Shown here: positions 55,782 through 64,000 of the stretch, in pieces | Numbering within the stretch: the first letter of the stretch is position 1 | Layout of the letters: each line of letters opens with the position of its first letter | Assembly: GCF_001921845.1 (NCBI RefSeq) | Contig: NZ_MSJM01000003.1 | Location: forward strand, 1-64,000 | Source of the DNA: Streptococcus cuniculi | GTDB lineage: Bacteria; Bacillota; Bacilli; Lactobacillales; Streptococcaceae | Direction of reading: 5' to 3' | DNA length: 64,000 nt | Program-made: the position numbers and the translations under genes | Notes under the pieces: model-generated | Seen by the model: the letters and a program-made list of their open reading frames with translations, nothing else | Databases searched by the model: none | Told to the model about the DNA's origin: nothing

Positions 55782-56450
55782 CTATCGAACCTGTGTCAAG
55801 ACACCGTCTTTCATCTCATAGACCTTGTCACACTGCTCAATCATGCGATGATCATGGGTAACCATGATGATAGCCTTGTTGCGTTCTTTGCTTTCTTTGG
55901 CAAGGAGCGCTACCACCTCAAAGGCGCGATCCGTGTCCAAACTCGCTGTCGGCTCATCGGCCAAAATAAGAGCTGGATCATTGTATAAGGCGCGGGCAAT
56001 CGCCACTCGCTGGCGCTCTCCTCCAGATAAATCTTTGGGAAACTTGGTTTTTAAATGCGCCACATCTAGGTCTGCGAGCAGCTCTTTCTGCTTTTCTTTG
56101 TTGGAGCGTCTGTTGACACGATCCACTAATTCCAACTGTTTTTCCACCGTCAAGAAGGGAATCAGATTGGAAGATTGTAGGATGAAGCCAATATCCTTGT
56201 AGCGAAGCTGGGCCCGTTTCTTTTCAGGCAGGTCTGAATAATCAGCCTGATTGATGGTAATGCGACCTGCTGACGGTGTTTGTAAACCTCCAGCCAAGGT
56301 CAAAAAGGTACTTTTCCCAGACCCAGACGGCCCGATAATGGCGACAAATTCTCCAGCCTCCACACTAAAATTGGTGGGCTTGAGTGCGGTAATTGTCTGG
56401 TCTCCGTCCTTGAATTGTTTACTGATATTTTCAAATACTAAGGTGCTCAT
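55782..56450 (-). CDS. ABC transporter ATP-binding protein (HrtA-like)
   Basis: The start MSTLVFENISKQFKDG at 56450 gives 222 residues; the open frame extends further up into the permease gene. Walker A is GPSGSGKST, the signature LSGGERQR and Walker B LILADEPTASLD. It is of the MacB/LolD type, paired with the FtsX-fold permease encoded 10 bases upstream. Haem or peptide-antibiotic efflux is possible by similarity in size and arrangement to HrtAB; not proven. Confidence 0.88.
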   Translation of the reverse strand: MSTLVFENISKQFKDGDQTITALKPTNFSVEAGEFVAIIGPSGSGKSTFLTLAGGLQTPSAGRITINQADYSDLPEKKRAQLRYKDIGFILQSSNLIPFLTVEKQLELVDRVNRRSNKEKQKELLADLDVAHLKTKFPKDLSGGERQRVAIARALYNDPALILADEPTASLDTDRAFEVVALLAKESKERNKAIIMVTHDHRMIEQCDKVYEMKDGVLTQVR

Positions 56451-56460
56451 GTTCTTCCTC

Positions 56461-57534
56461 CTAGGACAAATTTTGCAATGGGTCAACCTTGAAGATGGAG
56501 CGAACAGAGAAGCTCGCGCCAAGCAAGGCAAAGACCACTAAGGCAAGGCTGACACCTCCATAGAAGAACCAGTTATTCTCAAACGGTACAGCACTTGGTA
56601 GGGCGATAGAAGACAGGTAGGTCAGCGAGAGGCCTAGGAGCGTTCCAAGGCTAGAGAGCAAGAAGGTCTGTGCCACAACGCTAGCTGAAATAAAGCCATT
56701 TGACAAGCCCTGAATCTTCATCAACCCAAAAATTGGCGCTTTCTGGGTGGTCAAAACATAGATGAAAATCGCAATCACGATGGCTGCAATCACCACCAAA
56801 AAGCCAATCATAAAGGCAAAGGTCAAGTTTTGCGCTTGATAGCCCGGCAAGTGTTCGATGAAATCAGCTACTGTTAATTTTTCCAAGTCGTCTTCAGGAT
56901 AGCTTGCCACATCGCCACGAACAATCACCCCGCTGATAGAGGTCACATCGTCCTGACCTGGAATCTTGGTTGTCGTATCCAAATCGTCAAAGTCCATATA
57001 GACAACAGGTGCCACGCTAAAAGCCGCATTTTCTGTATAGCCGACAATGGTCACGGGCTCATCAAAAACAGATAGATGAACGGTCTCTCCGATTTCAAAT
57101 CCTTCTTTCTCCCCGAGAGTTTTGTCAATTACCACCTCGTGTGCTTGTTCAAACAAACGACCTTCGACAATATTCGGCTCTACAAACGTCCCTTTTTCAA
57201 TGGCAAAGACACTAATTTTTTGCTTATCATCAGAGGTCGCTTCGTCCTTAACCCAAGCAGCACCTGCTTGTTGCTTGATAAGAGCCACCTCATCTGCTGT
57301 CACTTCATCTGCGAGTTTCTTATCGACATGCGATGCACTCATCAATTTATTAGCCTCAGACGAGAGCAAGACATAGTCTGCCTGCCATTTATCAACCGCA
57401 GCTCGGTTCTGCTGCATCAAGCCATAAGCCAAGCCCGTCAAGAAAAAGACGAGATAGGCAATCAATACCAATAAGCCCAAGACCAAGCCATAACGGAGCT
57501 TGCTCTGGCGCATTTCTTCAATTGCTAAAAACAT
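56461..57534 (-). CDS. FtsX-fold ABC transporter permease (HrtB-like)
   Basis: This 357-residue protein has an N-terminal membrane helix (about 18-40), an extracellular domain (about 45-225) and three C-terminal helices with FtsX character (APIFGLMKIQGLSNGFISASVVAQTFLLS). The size and two-gene layout fit HrtB of the haem-efflux HrtAB system and related DevC-like permeases. The promoter upstream carries two matching palindromes. Confidence 0.85.
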   Translation of the reverse strand: MFLAIEEMRQSKLRYGLVLGLLVLIAYLVFFLTGLAYGLMQQNRAAVDKWQADYVLLSSEANKLMSASHVDKKLADEVTADEVALIKQQAGAAWVKDEATSDDKQKISVFAIEKGTFVEPNIVEGRLFEQAHEVVIDKTLGEKEGFEIGETVHLSVFDEPVTIVGYTENAAFSVAPVVYMDFDDLDTTTKIPGQDDVTSISGVIVRGDVASYPEDDLEKLTVADFIEHLPGYQAQNLTFAFMIGFLVVIAAIVIAIFIYVLTTQKAPIFGLMKIQGLSNGFISASVVAQTFLLSSLGTLLGLSLTYLSSIALPSAVPFENNWFFYGGVSLALVVFALLGASFSVRSIFKVDPLQNLS

Positions 57535-57650
57535 ATATCCTCATTTCTATTCATTACAAATTCATTCTGATATTTTCTCTTTTTATCCTATATTGACGAC
57601 TAGGTCGGTCTTTCAAATAACTGCCACATCATCCTATCCTCTCTTTTTAA

Positions 57651-57693
57651 TTCTCATGAGAACCATTTTAGTTCTTATGAGAACAAATTGCAA
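57651..57693 (-). promoter_or_regulatory. Promoter with two repressor-type palindromes
   Basis: On the minus strand -35 TTGCAA (57693-57688), a 17-base spacer and -10 TAAAAT (57670-57665). The spacer is almost entirely the palindrome GTTCTTATGAGAAC (57671-57684). The related palindrome TTCTCATGAGAA (57651-57662) covers the transcription start. The two centres are 21 bases apart, so bound dimers would face the same side of the helix. The 5' leader is then about 120 bases long. Confidence 0.8.
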
Positions 57694-57712
57694 GAATTTT
57701 GCTCACTGGGTA

Positions 57713-57742
57713 TAAAAAATGAATGACCGAATGGTCATTCAT
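57713..57742 (-). terminator. Terminator of the CRISPR array transcript
   Basis: A perfect 10-base stem ATGAATGACC-ATTC-GGTCATTCAT is followed on the minus strand by TTTTTTAT. It lies eight bases past the last, degenerate CRISPR repeat. Confidence 0.85.
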
Positions 57743-57749
57743 GTTAATA

Positions 57750-58243
57750 CTATAGGAATAAGGTGAAATAGCACAGCTCTAAAACATTATTTCAGTAATG
57801 GAAACATTAAGAAAAGTTTTGGAACCAGTTGGAACAGCACAGCTCTAAAACTTTGCGACAGCATCTGTTTCTAGCTCTTCAGTTTTGGAACCAGTTGAAA
57901 CAGCACAGCTCTAAAACACGAAACTATTTCAGGTCTGCCAAAAGAAAGTTTTGGAACCAATTGGAACAGCACGGCTCTAAAACTAAACCATCGCCCTCTA
58001 TATAAATAACGGTTTTGGAACCAATTGGAACAGCACGGCTCTAAAACTAAACCATCGCCCTCTATATAAATAACGGTTTTGGAACCAATTGAAACAGCAC
58101 GGCTCTAAAACTTTGAACTCATAGTAGCTTAGTTCGTTGCTGTTTTGGAACCAGGTGAAACAGCACGGCTCTAAAACTTTCACGGTGTCCTCGATGTCAT
58201 ACGGCTCGTTTTGGAATCAGTTGAAACAGCATGGCTCTAAAAC
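57750..58243 (-). CRISPR. Type II-A CRISPR array, 8 repeats, 7 spacers, no cas genes adjacent
   Basis: The 36-base repeats begin at 57750 (degenerate), 57816, 57882, 57948, 58012, 58076, 58142 and 58208. On the minus strand they start GTTTTAGAGC and end GGTTCCAAAAC, the type II-A (Cas9) pattern. Spacers are 30 bases, except two identical 28-base ones (57984-58011 and 58048-58075). Repeat variants shift along the array (CAG to CAA, GCACAG to GCACGG to GCATGG). The degenerate repeat on the left marks the trailer end. Neighbouring genes are an ABC exporter and ddl; no cas9, cas1, cas2 or csn2 is in the window. Confidence 0.93.
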
Positions 58244-58332
58244 TAGAAAATTTTCTGCTAGATTTCGTAATCGCGCCATTCGTCCCAACTAGACTCTCGT
58301 TCCAACCGATTCCTTATATTCTATTTATTATA
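58244..58332 (-). promoter_or_regulatory. Leader and probable promoter of the CRISPR array
   Basis: An AT-rich leader of about 80 bases lies to the right of the array. On the minus strand TATAAT (58332-58327) would start transcription near 58320. No clear -35 is seen. The leader end adjoining the first repeat (AGAAAATTTTCTA) differs from the usual type II-A leader anchors CTACGAG and ATTTGAG. Confidence 0.5.
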
Positions 58333-58450
58333 CCATATGTTTAGTGATTAAGACAGCATCTTGTTGAGGATAGCAATGTTTTCCTGTTCTAGTAAGAAAT
58401 CTAGAAAAAAGGAGGAAAGCCAACTCCCCTCACTTCTATCTTCTACTCTA

Positions 58451-59497
58451 TTAAATCAAATGTTGTTCGCGTTTAGCAAAGGTTTCCTTGGCTAGAGTTA
58501 CCAAGGTTTCAATCAAATCAGGATAGGCAAGACCCATATTGTCCCACAAGAGGGGGTACATTGACCACTGGGTGAAGCCTGGCATGGTGTTTAACTCGTT
58601 GAGGAAAATGTCTCCTTCCTCTGTCAGGAAGAAATCGCAGCGCGATAGACCGCCCCCACCAATGGCACGAAAGGCACTAGCTGCGTAAGAGCGCATTTGC
58701 TCCGCAGTAGCAGCTGGGATTTCCGCTGGAATCGCCATGGTAATTTTATTGTCAATGTATTTAGCGTCGTAATCATAGAAAGCAACGTCCTTGACGACTT
58801 CCCCAGGCAGGGTCGTCTGTACATCTGTATTGCCTAGGATGCCGACTTCAATCTCACGCGCATTGACCCCCTGCTCCACCAAAAGGCGGCTATCGTAGCG
58901 GAAAGCGAGTGCGATGGCAGCTCGCAACTCAGCTTGATTTTCTGCTTTTGAAATCCCGACACTTGAGCCCATATTGGCTGGTTTGACAAAGACTGGATAG
59001 GTCAAGTTGGCTTCTACCGCACGGATTTTTGCTTCGACATCTTCGCCCTCAATGACTGTTTCAAAGGCCACTTGGGGAATACCTTCTGAAGCGAGAACCT
59101 GCTTGGTCGTAATCTTATCCATGGCCACACTAGAAGCCAGAACATTTGTCCCCACATAAGGCAGGCGCAAGACTTCTAGGAAACCTTGGATAGAGCCGTC
59201 TTCGCCCATGGGACCGTGAAGCACTGGAAAGACCACTGCATTTTCCTCATAAATATCGCTCGGACGAATGCCTTGACTTGGAACAATGCTACTATTGGTC
59301 ATCAAGCGTTCATCGGCAGACGGTGTGCTATCAAATTCCTGCGTCTTGATAAAATCACCATTTTGCGCAATAAAGTAGGTTTTGACAAAAAACTTGTCAT
59401 AATTGATTGCCCGCATAACGCTTTCGGCAGACAAGACCGACACTTCACGCTCGGCAGAACGTCCGCCATACAGGAGGATAATGGTTTCTTTTGACAT
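58451..59497 (-). CDS. ddl: D-alanine-D-alanine ligase
   Basis: This 348-residue ATP-grasp enzyme makes D-Ala-D-Ala for peptidoglycan. It begins [20 protein letters not shown], contains [15 protein letters not shown] and ends with [18 protein letters not shown]. The length is standard. recR is upstream, as in other streptococci. Confidence 0.96.
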   Translation of the reverse strand: MSKETIILLYGGRSAEREVSVLSAESVMRAINYDKFFVKTYFIAQNGDFIKTQEFDSTPSADERLMTNSSIVPSQGIRPSDIYEENAVVFPVLHGPMGEDGSIQGFLEVLRLPYVGTNVLASSVAMDKITTKQVLASEGIPQVAFETVIEGEDVEAKIRAVEANLTYPVFVKPANMGSSVGISKAENQAELRAAIALAFRYDSRLLVEQGVNAREIEVGILGNTDVQTTLPGEVVKDVAFYDYDAKYIDNKITMAIPAEIPAATAEQMRSYAASAFRAIGGGGLSRCDFFLTEEGDIFLNELNTMPGFTQWSMYPLLWDNMGLAYPDLIETLVTLAKETFAKREQHLI

Positions 59498-59549
59498 GAA
59501 TTTTCCCTAACTTTCTATACTAATTCTTGATAATGCTTGTTTTCTAAAA

Positions 59550-60146
59550 CTATAACTCGGTACGATTTTCAATCGCTCGCAGGAGGGTGACTTCATCTGC
59601 GTATTCAATATCCGATCCGACTGCGAGTCCCCGCGCCAAACGGGTCACCTTGATTCCGGCAGGTTTTAACACTCTTGAAATATACATGGAAGTTGCCTCA
59701 CCATCGGCTGTTGCATTGGTGGCAATGATGACTTCGGTCACCTCATTTTCCATCAAGCGCGTCAGCAAACTCTTGAGGTTGATATCATCTGGACCAACCC
59801 CATTCATGGGGGAAATCAGGCCGTGGAGAACATGGTACAAGCCGTGGTATTCCTGAATATTTTCCATGGCAGATACATCACGGCTGTCTTCTACCACTAA
59901 AATCGTTGATACATCACGCGTCTGATCCTGACAAATCGCACAGGTCTCCTCTTCAGCAAGATTGCCGCAAATCTGACAATAGGCCAAATCACGCTTGGCT
60001 GCTAGGAGGTTTTTCGCAAATTCATTGACCACATCTTCTTCCATACCAATCGTATAAAAGGCCAGACGAGTCGCTGTTTTGATACCAATTCCAGGGAGTT
60101 TTGAATAACTCTCAATCAATTTCGCAATGGGTGTTGGGTATAACAA
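59550..60146 (-). CDS. recR: Recombination protein RecR
   Basis: This 198-residue protein has an N-terminal helix-hairpin-helix ([16 protein letters not shown]), a four-cysteine zinc finger ([16 protein letters not shown]) and a Toprim domain ([13 protein letters not shown]). It loads RecA with RecF and RecO. Between pbp2b and ddl, the conserved streptococcal place. Confidence 0.96.
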   Translation of the reverse strand: MLYPTPIAKLIESYSKLPGIGIKTATRLAFYTIGMEEDVVNEFAKNLLAAKRDLAYCQICGNLAEEETCAICQDQTRDVSTILVVEDSRDVSAMENIQEYHGLYHVLHGLISPMNGVGPDDINLKSLLTRLMENEVTEVIIATNATADGEATSMYISRVLKPAGIKVTRLARGLAVGSDIEYADEVTLLRAIENRTEL

Positions 60147-60238
60147 TGTTGGTTTCTATCTTTCTACTATCATTCAATTCGCTAGAAGCTCTAGGCTATT
60201 TCTATCCTCCATTATATCACAAAATGACCTTATCCAAC

Positions 60239-60267
60239 AAAAAAACAACCAGCCTTGACGGCTGGTT
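60239..60267 (-). terminator. Terminator between pbp2b and recR
   Basis: AACCAGCC/GGCTGGTT arms around GTCAA are followed on the minus strand by GTTTTTTTG. The rest of the 240-base gap holds AT-rich sequence in which I see no gene. Confidence 0.85.
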
Positions 60268-60386
60268 ATTTTCGGAGATTATGAAAAATTTTAGGATTGA
60301 CTATAGTATACTCCAAACTGGATGCTCTGACATCGGTCTTAAGATGGAGATTTGCAACGAATCACCTAAAACTTAACTATTTCTTC

Positions 60387-62462
60387 CTAATTCATCGGGT
60401 GAAGGGATTGGTAGAGGTTGATAATCTCTGTCGTGATGTATTTACTTGCAGCTGAATTTAAGTCCGTCAAATTCGGCAGAATAACCGCTACTGCGATTTT
60501 AGGATTGGAGCTTGGTGCATAAGAAACAATGTTGGTGTTAACTGCGTTCAAGACTTGGCCTGTCTCTGTTGTGACAAAGGTTTCGGCCGTACCAGTCTTG
60601 GCACTGATGGATACGCTAGCACCTTCTGCAAGGCCTCTTCCTGTCGTCAGACCGCTTCCGCCATTCACCACCATGTAAAATCCTTGCTGGATAAGCGCCA
60701 TCTCTTCTGCTGAAAGATTAACCTGATTCAACTCTTTTCCAGAAATAGCCTCAATCTTCTCACCGAGACCTCCCTCTGCATTGTTGGCATAAATCCCTTC
60801 TGCTATATGTGGACTCACTCGCCGACCACCATTTGCTATTGTAGCTACATATTGGGCCATCTGCATCGGTGTATAGTTGTCAAACTGTCCGAAAGAGTTG
60901 GTCAGATAGTTTGCAATTGAATACTCTTTCGGGATAAACCCAGTTGATTCAAGCGGTAGGTCAATTCCTGTTGGTGCACCGAGACCGTATTCTCCAAAGG
61001 TCGTGCGCAATTTTTCCATAGAAGTATTGAGGGAGTCATTTTCCTTTAAAATCATTCCAGGAACATAGGGTTGTCCTAGCATGTCAAGAGCAATCTGAAC
61101 CATATAGGTATTGGATGAATATTGCAGGGCTTCGACTGCGTTAATGTTGCGGTTGCCATACAGGGTAAACCAAGAAGTAATGGGAGCAGAACCTGCGAAT
61201 TGAATCGGCTGATCTAGCAGCACCTGATTGCCTGCAATCACTCCTTCCTCCCATCCTGCTGTCAGGGTCGCTCCCTTGACAATGGACCCCGGTACAAAGG
61301 TATTGGTGATGGTGCCCAAGGCATTTTCCTTAACTTCATTGGTCTTGGTATCATGGCTATAGCCTGCCATGGCAAGAACTGCCCCTGTCTCGGGCTCAAG
61401 CGCAACGGCATAGACTCCTTCTGAATAGCGGGCGCTGCCTGTCGCTAGTTCACTATCAAAATAACGCTTCAAAATAGCATTGACTCCGTCTTGGAAGGCT
61501 AAATCAATCGTTAATTTAACATTTTTTCCCTTGCTACCTTCCTGAATGGTCGTGATGTTTTCGACATTCCCATTACGGTCGAGGTTGATTTCTTTTTTCT
61601 CCCGTTGACCCTGCAACACTTCTTCGTATTGTTTTTCCAGATAGGCTGTTCCCACTCGGTCATTGAGCGAATAGCCTTTGGCCAAATACTCTTTGGCATC
61701 TTCTTCTGGCAAACCTACCTGTTGCGTCGTGACGGTTCCGATGATGGAAGCAAGCGAGGTTGGCGCTACCACTCGTTTCCAGCTACTTGCGGTCGAAATC
61801 TCTGGTAAATCTGCTTCATTTGCGGCAATCATGGCAATCTGCTCAGCTGTCAGCGGATCGGTAACGAGATTGACCGTTTCAAAATAAGCAGCAGCATTCA
61901 TTTGCGAAAAGAGTTCTACGACCTTTAATTCTTCTTCTGAATAAGCCGTCTGCTCTTCTGTCAAGCTGGCAACAGCATTGTTATAGATGACCGTTTCATC
62001 TAAGCTGTTGCCGTCTGTGTCCAAACGCTGGTCCTTGGGTAATGTTTTTACGACTTCCGCATAAACTTCTGGGTCTGCCAGATAATAATCCGCTCGCTCC
62101 CGCGGTGTGACATCTACATCGGTCAAGGTCACCCATTGCAAAAGTTTAGCTGCAATTTCTTTCATCTGGCGGGCGGTCATTTTATTGGAGCGGGTAAAGG
62201 TTGCGACCTGCTCGACCTGATTTTCCACCAAAGCAAGGCCCTTGGCATCATAAATCTGTCCACGAACGGAGCTATTCGTAATCACTTTTTGACTGGCTTT
62301 GGCGAGTTTATCAGTGTAGAAATCTTTATTGATAATCTGCATATAGGCCAGGCGCGAAATCAAGACCGAAAACAGGACAATGACAATGGCAAATAAAATA
62401 TTCAATCGTCGAGGAATAAAGGCATCCTCGCGCCCCTTGCGGGAAGGTACATGTTTCGTCAC
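60387..62462 (-). CDS. pbp2b: Penicillin-binding protein 2B
   Basis: This 691-residue class B transpeptidase is needed for peripheral wall synthesis. It has an N-terminal membrane helix (about 20-45), a dimerisation domain, and a transpeptidase domain with SIVK (in VPGSIVKGATL), YSSNTYM and SAKTGTAE. The Thr after SSN, often changed in penicillin-resistant pneumococci, is retained here. The pbp2b-recR-ddl order is the streptococcal one. Confidence 0.95.
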   Translation of the reverse strand: MTKHVPSRKGREDAFIPRRLNILFAIVIVLFSVLISRLAYMQIINKDFYTDKLAKASQKVITNSSVRGQIYDAKGLALVENQVEQVATFTRSNKMTARQMKEIAAKLLQWVTLTDVDVTPRERADYYLADPEVYAEVVKTLPKDQRLDTDGNSLDETVIYNNAVASLTEEQTAYSEEELKVVELFSQMNAAAYFETVNLVTDPLTAEQIAMIAANEADLPEISTASSWKRVVAPTSLASIIGTVTTQQVGLPEEDAKEYLAKGYSLNDRVGTAYLEKQYEEVLQGQREKKEINLDRNGNVENITTIQEGSKGKNVKLTIDLAFQDGVNAILKRYFDSELATGSARYSEGVYAVALEPETGAVLAMAGYSHDTKTNEVKENALGTITNTFVPGSIVKGATLTAGWEEGVIAGNQVLLDQPIQFAGSAPITSWFTLYGNRNINAVEALQYSSNTYMVQIALDMLGQPYVPGMILKENDSLNTSMEKLRTTFGEYGLGAPTGIDLPLESTGFIPKEYSIANYLTNSFGQFDNYTPMQMAQYVATIANGGRRVSPHIAEGIYANNAEGGLGEKIEAISGKELNQVNLSAEEMALIQQGFYMVVNGGSGLTTGRGLAEGASVSISAKTGTAETFVTTETGQVLNAVNTNIVSYAPSSNPKIAVAVILPNLTDLNSAASKYITTEIINLYQSLHPMN

Positions 62463-62567
62463 TCTAACACCTCATTCTAGAAAATTCTTTTCTATTATAT
62501 CACACTAGACCTATTTTTTTCTGTTTGGACGGGTGAATTCTGGTGAATTTTCTCCTCTATCCGAACG

Positions 62568-62609
62568 AAAAAACCATACAGATTTTCTGAAAAATCTATA
62601 TGGTTTTTT
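62568..62609 (-). terminator. Terminator of the vic operon
   Basis: Arms AAAAAACCATA.AGATTTT and their complement form a long hairpin with T runs on both sides. It follows vicX by about four bases. Confidence 0.85.
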
Positions 62610-62613
62610 CCAA

Positions 62614-63417
62614 TTAAATCGTCGTCAAGGGTGTTGCGGTGTCTGGCGATGTATCGTAGACTTGAAAATCAATTCCGACACCCAAATCCGCTTGGGCCAG
62701 TTGGTTGACCATAGTCATGTGGGCCAACTCTTTGATATTATTTTCCTTGCTGAGGTGGCCTAGATAGATCTTCTTGGTTCGATTTCCAAGAGAGCGAATC
62801 ATGGCATCTGCCCCGTCTTCATTACAAAGGTGTCCCTTGTCGGACAAAATACGTTGCTTAAGGTTCCATGAGTAAGAACCCGCCCGCAGAATTTCCACGT
62901 CATGATTGGACTCAATCAAGTAGCCATCTGCATTTTCCACAATGCCTGCTAGACGATCGCTGACATAGCCCGTATCCGTCAGCATGACAAAGCTCTTGTC
63001 GTCTTTCATAAAACGATAAAATTGCGGACAAGCCGCATCATGGCTGACCCCGAAACTTTCAATGTCCAAATCGCCAAAGGTCTTGGTCACCCCCAACTCA
63101 AAAATATGCTTTTGCTCAAGGGCAATCGTGCCTACCTTTCCCTCCATGGCCTGCCAAGTTGCCTCATTGGCATAGATGTCCATGCCGTATTTACGGGCTA
63201 AAACGCCAATGCCATGGATATGATCACTATGCTCGTGCGTCACTAAAATGGCATCCAAATCCTCGGGTCTGCGGCCAATTTCTGCTAATAAACTCGTAAT
63301 TTTCTTGCCGGACAAGCCAGCATCTACTAAAATCTTTTTCTTCTCTGTCTCTAAATAGAAGGAATTTCCACTCGAACCAGAGGCTAAAATACTATATCGA
63401 AATCCTGTTTCTCCCAT
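62614..63417 (-). CDS. vicX: VicX metallo-beta-lactamase-fold hydrolase
   Basis: This 267-residue protein (YycJ/WalJ family) has the metal motif THEHSDHIHG and GVSHDA. It lies seven bases after vicK, in the streptococcal vicRKX order. Its activity as a nuclease is inferred for the family. Confidence 0.94.
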   Translation of the reverse strand: MGETGFRYSILASGSSGNSFYLETEKKKILVDAGLSGKKITSLLAEIGRRPEDLDAILVTHEHSDHIHGIGVLARKYGMDIYANEATWQAMEGKVGTIALEQKHIFELGVTKTFGDLDIESFGVSHDAACPQFYRFMKDDKSFVMLTDTGYVSDRLAGIVENADGYLIESNHDVEILRAGSYSWNLKQRILSDKGHLCNEDGADAMIRSLGNRTKKIYLGHLSKENNIKELAHMTMVNQLAQADLGVGIDFQVYDTSPDTATPLTTI

Positions 63418-63423
63418 ACACTC

Positions 63424-64000
63424 CTATTCTTCCTCTTCTGCATCCTCCCACTCATCAGCTGTCATATCTTTAATGTATGGTAGCACAATGGTGAAAGTTG
63501 AACCATGTCCATATTCACTCTTAGCCCAGATAAAGCCCTTGTGTTGCTTGACAATTTCTTTTGCAATGGCGAGACCAAGTCCTGTACCACCTTGCGCACG
63601 GGAACGCGCCTTATCCACCCGATAAAAGCGGTCAAAAATCCGTGGTAAATCAGCCTTGGGAATGCCCAAGCCCTCATCAGAAATGGACACAATCAACTGA
63701 GTATCTGTCGTTTTCATGCTAAAGGTGATTTTCCCACCGTCTGGTGAATACTTAATGGCATTGTTTAAAATATTATCCATGACTTGCGTCATCTTATCCG
63801 TATCAATCTCAATCCAAATCGGTGTAATCTGGTAATCACGGACAATGGTATATTCCTTGCCTGTTTCTTGGCTCTTCATCTGATCAAAACGGTTTAAGAT
63901 AAAGGTCACAAAGGCCGTAAAGTTTATCAACTCCACATCAGCTGAACTGACCTGATTGTCAATGCGTGATAGGCTCAACAAGTCTGAAATCATCCGCATC
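63424..64000 (-). CDS. vicK: Sensor histidine kinase VicK (C-terminal part)
   Basis: The gene runs off the right edge; 191 C-terminal residues are seen. The end of the dimerisation helix (ISDLLSLSRIDNQ) is followed by the ATPase domain: N box DNILNNAIKYSPDGG, G1 DEGLGIP, F box FDRFYRVDKARSR and GGTGLGLAIAKEIVKQH. VicK senses the state of the wall and controls autolysins with VicR. The phosphorylated His is outside the window. Confidence 0.93.
   Translation of the reverse strand, partial: MRMISDLLSLSRIDNQVSSADVELINFTAFVTFILNRFDQMKSQETGKEYTIVRDYQITPIWIEIDTDKMTQVMDNILNNAIKYSPDGGKITFSMKTTDTQLIVSISDEGLGIPKADLPRIFDRFYRVDKARSRAQGGTGLGLAIAKEIVKQHKGFIWAKSEYGHGSTFTIVLPYIKDMTADEWEDAEEEE

Noticed and set aside
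57750..57785. Degenerate left repeat considered as a tracrRNA anti-repeat
   Set aside because: It has the same orientation as the repeats and ends exactly like them; it is a decayed terminal repeat followed by a terminator, without the downstream tracrRNA stem-loops.
57998..58183. ORF of 61 codons across the CRISPR region
   Set aside because: It is a reading of the repeats themselves (the motif FKVLEPCCF.WFQN recurs with each repeat) and not a gene.
60147..60386. Gap between recR and pbp2b examined for a regulatory RNA
   Set aside because: Apart from the terminator at 60239-60267 no convincing structure or ORF was found.

Overview
The window looks like part of the chromosome of a low-GC Streptococcus, most likely Streptococcus suis or a close relative. 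This is inferred from gene order and protein character; no database search was run. The blocks mutM-coaE-pmrA-rpmG-secG-rnr-smpB (with tehB further on), vicK-vicX and pbp2b-recR-ddl-murF follow an order I know from pneumococcus and relatives. Almost every gene reads leftwards (minus strand). The exceptions are a three-gene rightward set: trmN6-like at 42380, a GIY-YIG protein at 43116 and an anchored protein at 49112. No rRNA, tRNA or prophage genes were seen.

Layout. 1-4264: edge of an unseen leftward gene with its promoter, then an MacB/FtsX-type ABC exporter. 4355-8531: thiol peroxidase, copper ATPase CopA under two cop boxes, and TehB. 8657-15457: a giant YSIRK/LPXTG surface protein built of Rib-like, Ig-like and calcium-binding TSP3-type repeats, lying between tehB and smpB. 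15660-24997: a housekeeping block (smpB, rnr, secG, rpmG, pmrA, coaE, mutM, a GNAT, era, dgkA, ybeY, HAD). 25085-32242: a cellobiose-type PTS with its PRD regulator, a MupG/DUF871 protein and a GH1 6-phospho-beta-glycosidase. 32471-36265: a heterodimeric multidrug ABC exporter preceded by a small leader ORF and a terminator/antiterminator pair. 36346-41420: a second, fructose-family PTS with a GatZ/KbaZ-like protein and its PRD regulator under a consensus cre site. 41538-45690: plsC, trmN6-like, GIY-YIG, GNAT, an ICMT-like protein and an SdpR/SdpI pair. 45701-46248: a gene-free mosaic of repeats. 46249-51886: cshA, corA, an anchored protein, a PH-domain protein and an AT-rich SEC-C/double-HEPN gene. 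51912-55668: prfC, a YwaF-like membrane protein and murF. 55733-58332: an HrtAB-like ABC exporter and a stand-alone type II-A CRISPR array, both between murF and ddl. 58451-64000: ddl, recR, pbp2b, vicX and the C-terminal part of vicK.

The strongest candidates for something undescribed are: (1) a BmrB-like ribosome-controlled attenuator, in which a 34-codon leader ORF can pair with a terminator arm ahead of the ABC exporter; (2) a SEC-C protein carrying two RNxxxH HEPN motifs in an AT-rich gene, possibly a defence RNase; (3) a CRISPR array with its own leader promoter and terminator but no cas genes nearby; (4) a promoter for the HrtAB-like exporter with two matching palindromes placed in the spacer and at +1, but no neighbouring regulator; and (5) a 5' frameshift in pmrA at a run of four T.

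Small TIR-bearing elements of the RUP/MITE type are scattered through the window, and one of them supplies the last codons and stop of copA.
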